From positions 54,188,484 to 54,252,483 of the forward strand of contig OY755241.1 in the NCBI GenBank assembly GCA_963576725.1: a stretch of DNA of 64,000 nucleotides, read 5' to 3'. Position 1 is the stretch's first letter. Every line of letters starts with the position of its first letter. Shown one piece after another: positions 63,466 to 64,000 of this stretch. The DNA comes from Azorinus chamasolen (lineage: Eukaryota; Mollusca; Bivalvia; Cardiida; Solecurtidae). The translations under genes were made by a program, and so were the position numbers. The notes beneath the pieces are model-generated. The model was not told where the DNA came from and did no database searches. It was given only the letters and a program-made list of their open reading frames with translations.

Positions 63466-64000
63466 AATCTGTTCAAAATGAAGATGATTTTCTCAGGGCA
63501 GTTGTAAGAGACGCTAAAGAAGTTTTTAAAACAACAGGCTGGAAATCCACGCTTAAGTTCTTCGAGATGTTAAAGACTGATATTGAAGACAATGGAAGGT
63601 TCGGTGTTGGAATACTGGCAACACAGAAATAGTTTAATGTAATTACTAGTTCAGTCTTAAAGGTCATATTTTGATATTGATCTTTGGGATCTCATGAAGC
63701 GCCCTCCAACACTGAGTGCCATTCAGCATTGCAAAATCATGTATGTCAAAGGAGCTGAATACCTAACAGAAGAGATGGACATGGCAAAAGTACCAACACA
63801 AGATGAGAAATACATTGTAAAACAATGTGAGACATTCCAGGCATCTTCAAATAAATATCTGAAAGACTTTTCAGCATGATGCTGTAAGATATGCATCAGG
63901 AAAACTCCGTCAAAAATATGGAAAGAATGAGGGGATAGAGTTCAGAAAAGCTGCTAGTGTAAGGGGGAATACAAGAAACTGCTGACTCGAAGGTTTATTG
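63466..64000 (+). pseudogene. Coding-like stretch, unidentified, broken, runs off the edge
   Basis: Three successive plus-strand readings look like protein. 63472-63632 has NEDDFLRAVVRDAKEVFKTT then GWKSTLKFFEMLKTDIEDNG and stops. 63694-63879 has RPPTLSAIQHCKIMYVKGAE then KYIVKQCETFQASSNKYLKD and stops. A shifted frame continues with HDAVRYASGKLRQKYGKNEG to TGA near 63985. Helical and charged; no family recognised. Frameshifts suggest a pseudogene, though small introns are possible. Confidence 0.42.

Overview
The window looks like nuclear DNA of a metazoan, most likely a bivalve mollusc. Introns and GT-AG splice sites are visible. Degenerate LINE, Tc1, pogo/Tigger, hAT-like and Ty3/gypsy-like remnants are scattered throughout. 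Most distinctive are the many arrays of ~110-180 bp units joined to GTCT/GTCC/GTCG tetranucleotide runs, a layout described for bivalve pearl/HINE-type (Helentron-associated) elements. Species cannot be fixed from the sequence. One host gene is recognised with confidence; well over half of the window is repetitive.

Layout. 0.7-5.8 kb (minus strand) holds three consecutive phase-0 exons of a DAXX orthologue (histone H3.3 chaperone / SUMO-linked scaffold); its 3' exons lie beyond base 1 and its N-terminal exon was not found. Its introns are packed with palindromic TTAA-flanked MITEs. 7.2-8.5 kb is a 5'-truncated LINE (minus). 8.5-10.1 kb is MITEs with a nested hAT-like insertion. 12.9-13.5 kb carries coding-like minus-strand exons of an unidentified gene. 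11.6-16.2 kb contains a split inverted duplication and a hAT-type element with a perfect 8-bp target duplication. 16.6-19.1 kb is an ATGC-rich inverted-repeat element. 19.5-22.0 kb is a tRNA-like head and a plus-strand LINE. 24.9-28.2 kb is a second large minus-strand LINE with three nested insertions. 28.3-29.8 kb is a MITE split by a tandem-repeat element.

30.8-33.4 kb has decayed minus-strand coding sequence, one part resembling HIRAN-like proteins, separated by a 1.7 kb array whose ~146-bp units carry nuclear-receptor-type AGGTCA motifs. 34.6-41.8 kb is a nest of tandem-repeat elements around an island of low-copy sequence (36.1-37.0 kb) with a candidate first exon. 42.1-47.3 kb has two Tc1-like transposase remnants and more arrays. 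48.4-51.4 and 56.7-58.6 kb are two copies of a gag-like retroelement, one with a PHD finger. 53.1-55.8 kb is a TatD-nuclease (TATDN2-like) locus tandemly duplicated and broken, abutting a pogo/Tigger transposase pseudogene (52.1-53.2 kb). 55.9-56.6 kb is a ~55-bp minisatellite. 58.6-64 kb is arrays plus one unidentified coding-like stretch at the right edge.

Themes. Several unrelated palindromic MITE families share the core GCTCCTATAGGAGC. Composite nuclear-receptor half-site clusters sit in several array families. A nucleotide-identical CCTGTTAGG (Pro-Val-Arg) motif recurs through the gag-like copies and the adjacent minisatellite. No operons, CRISPR arrays or bacterial features are present.
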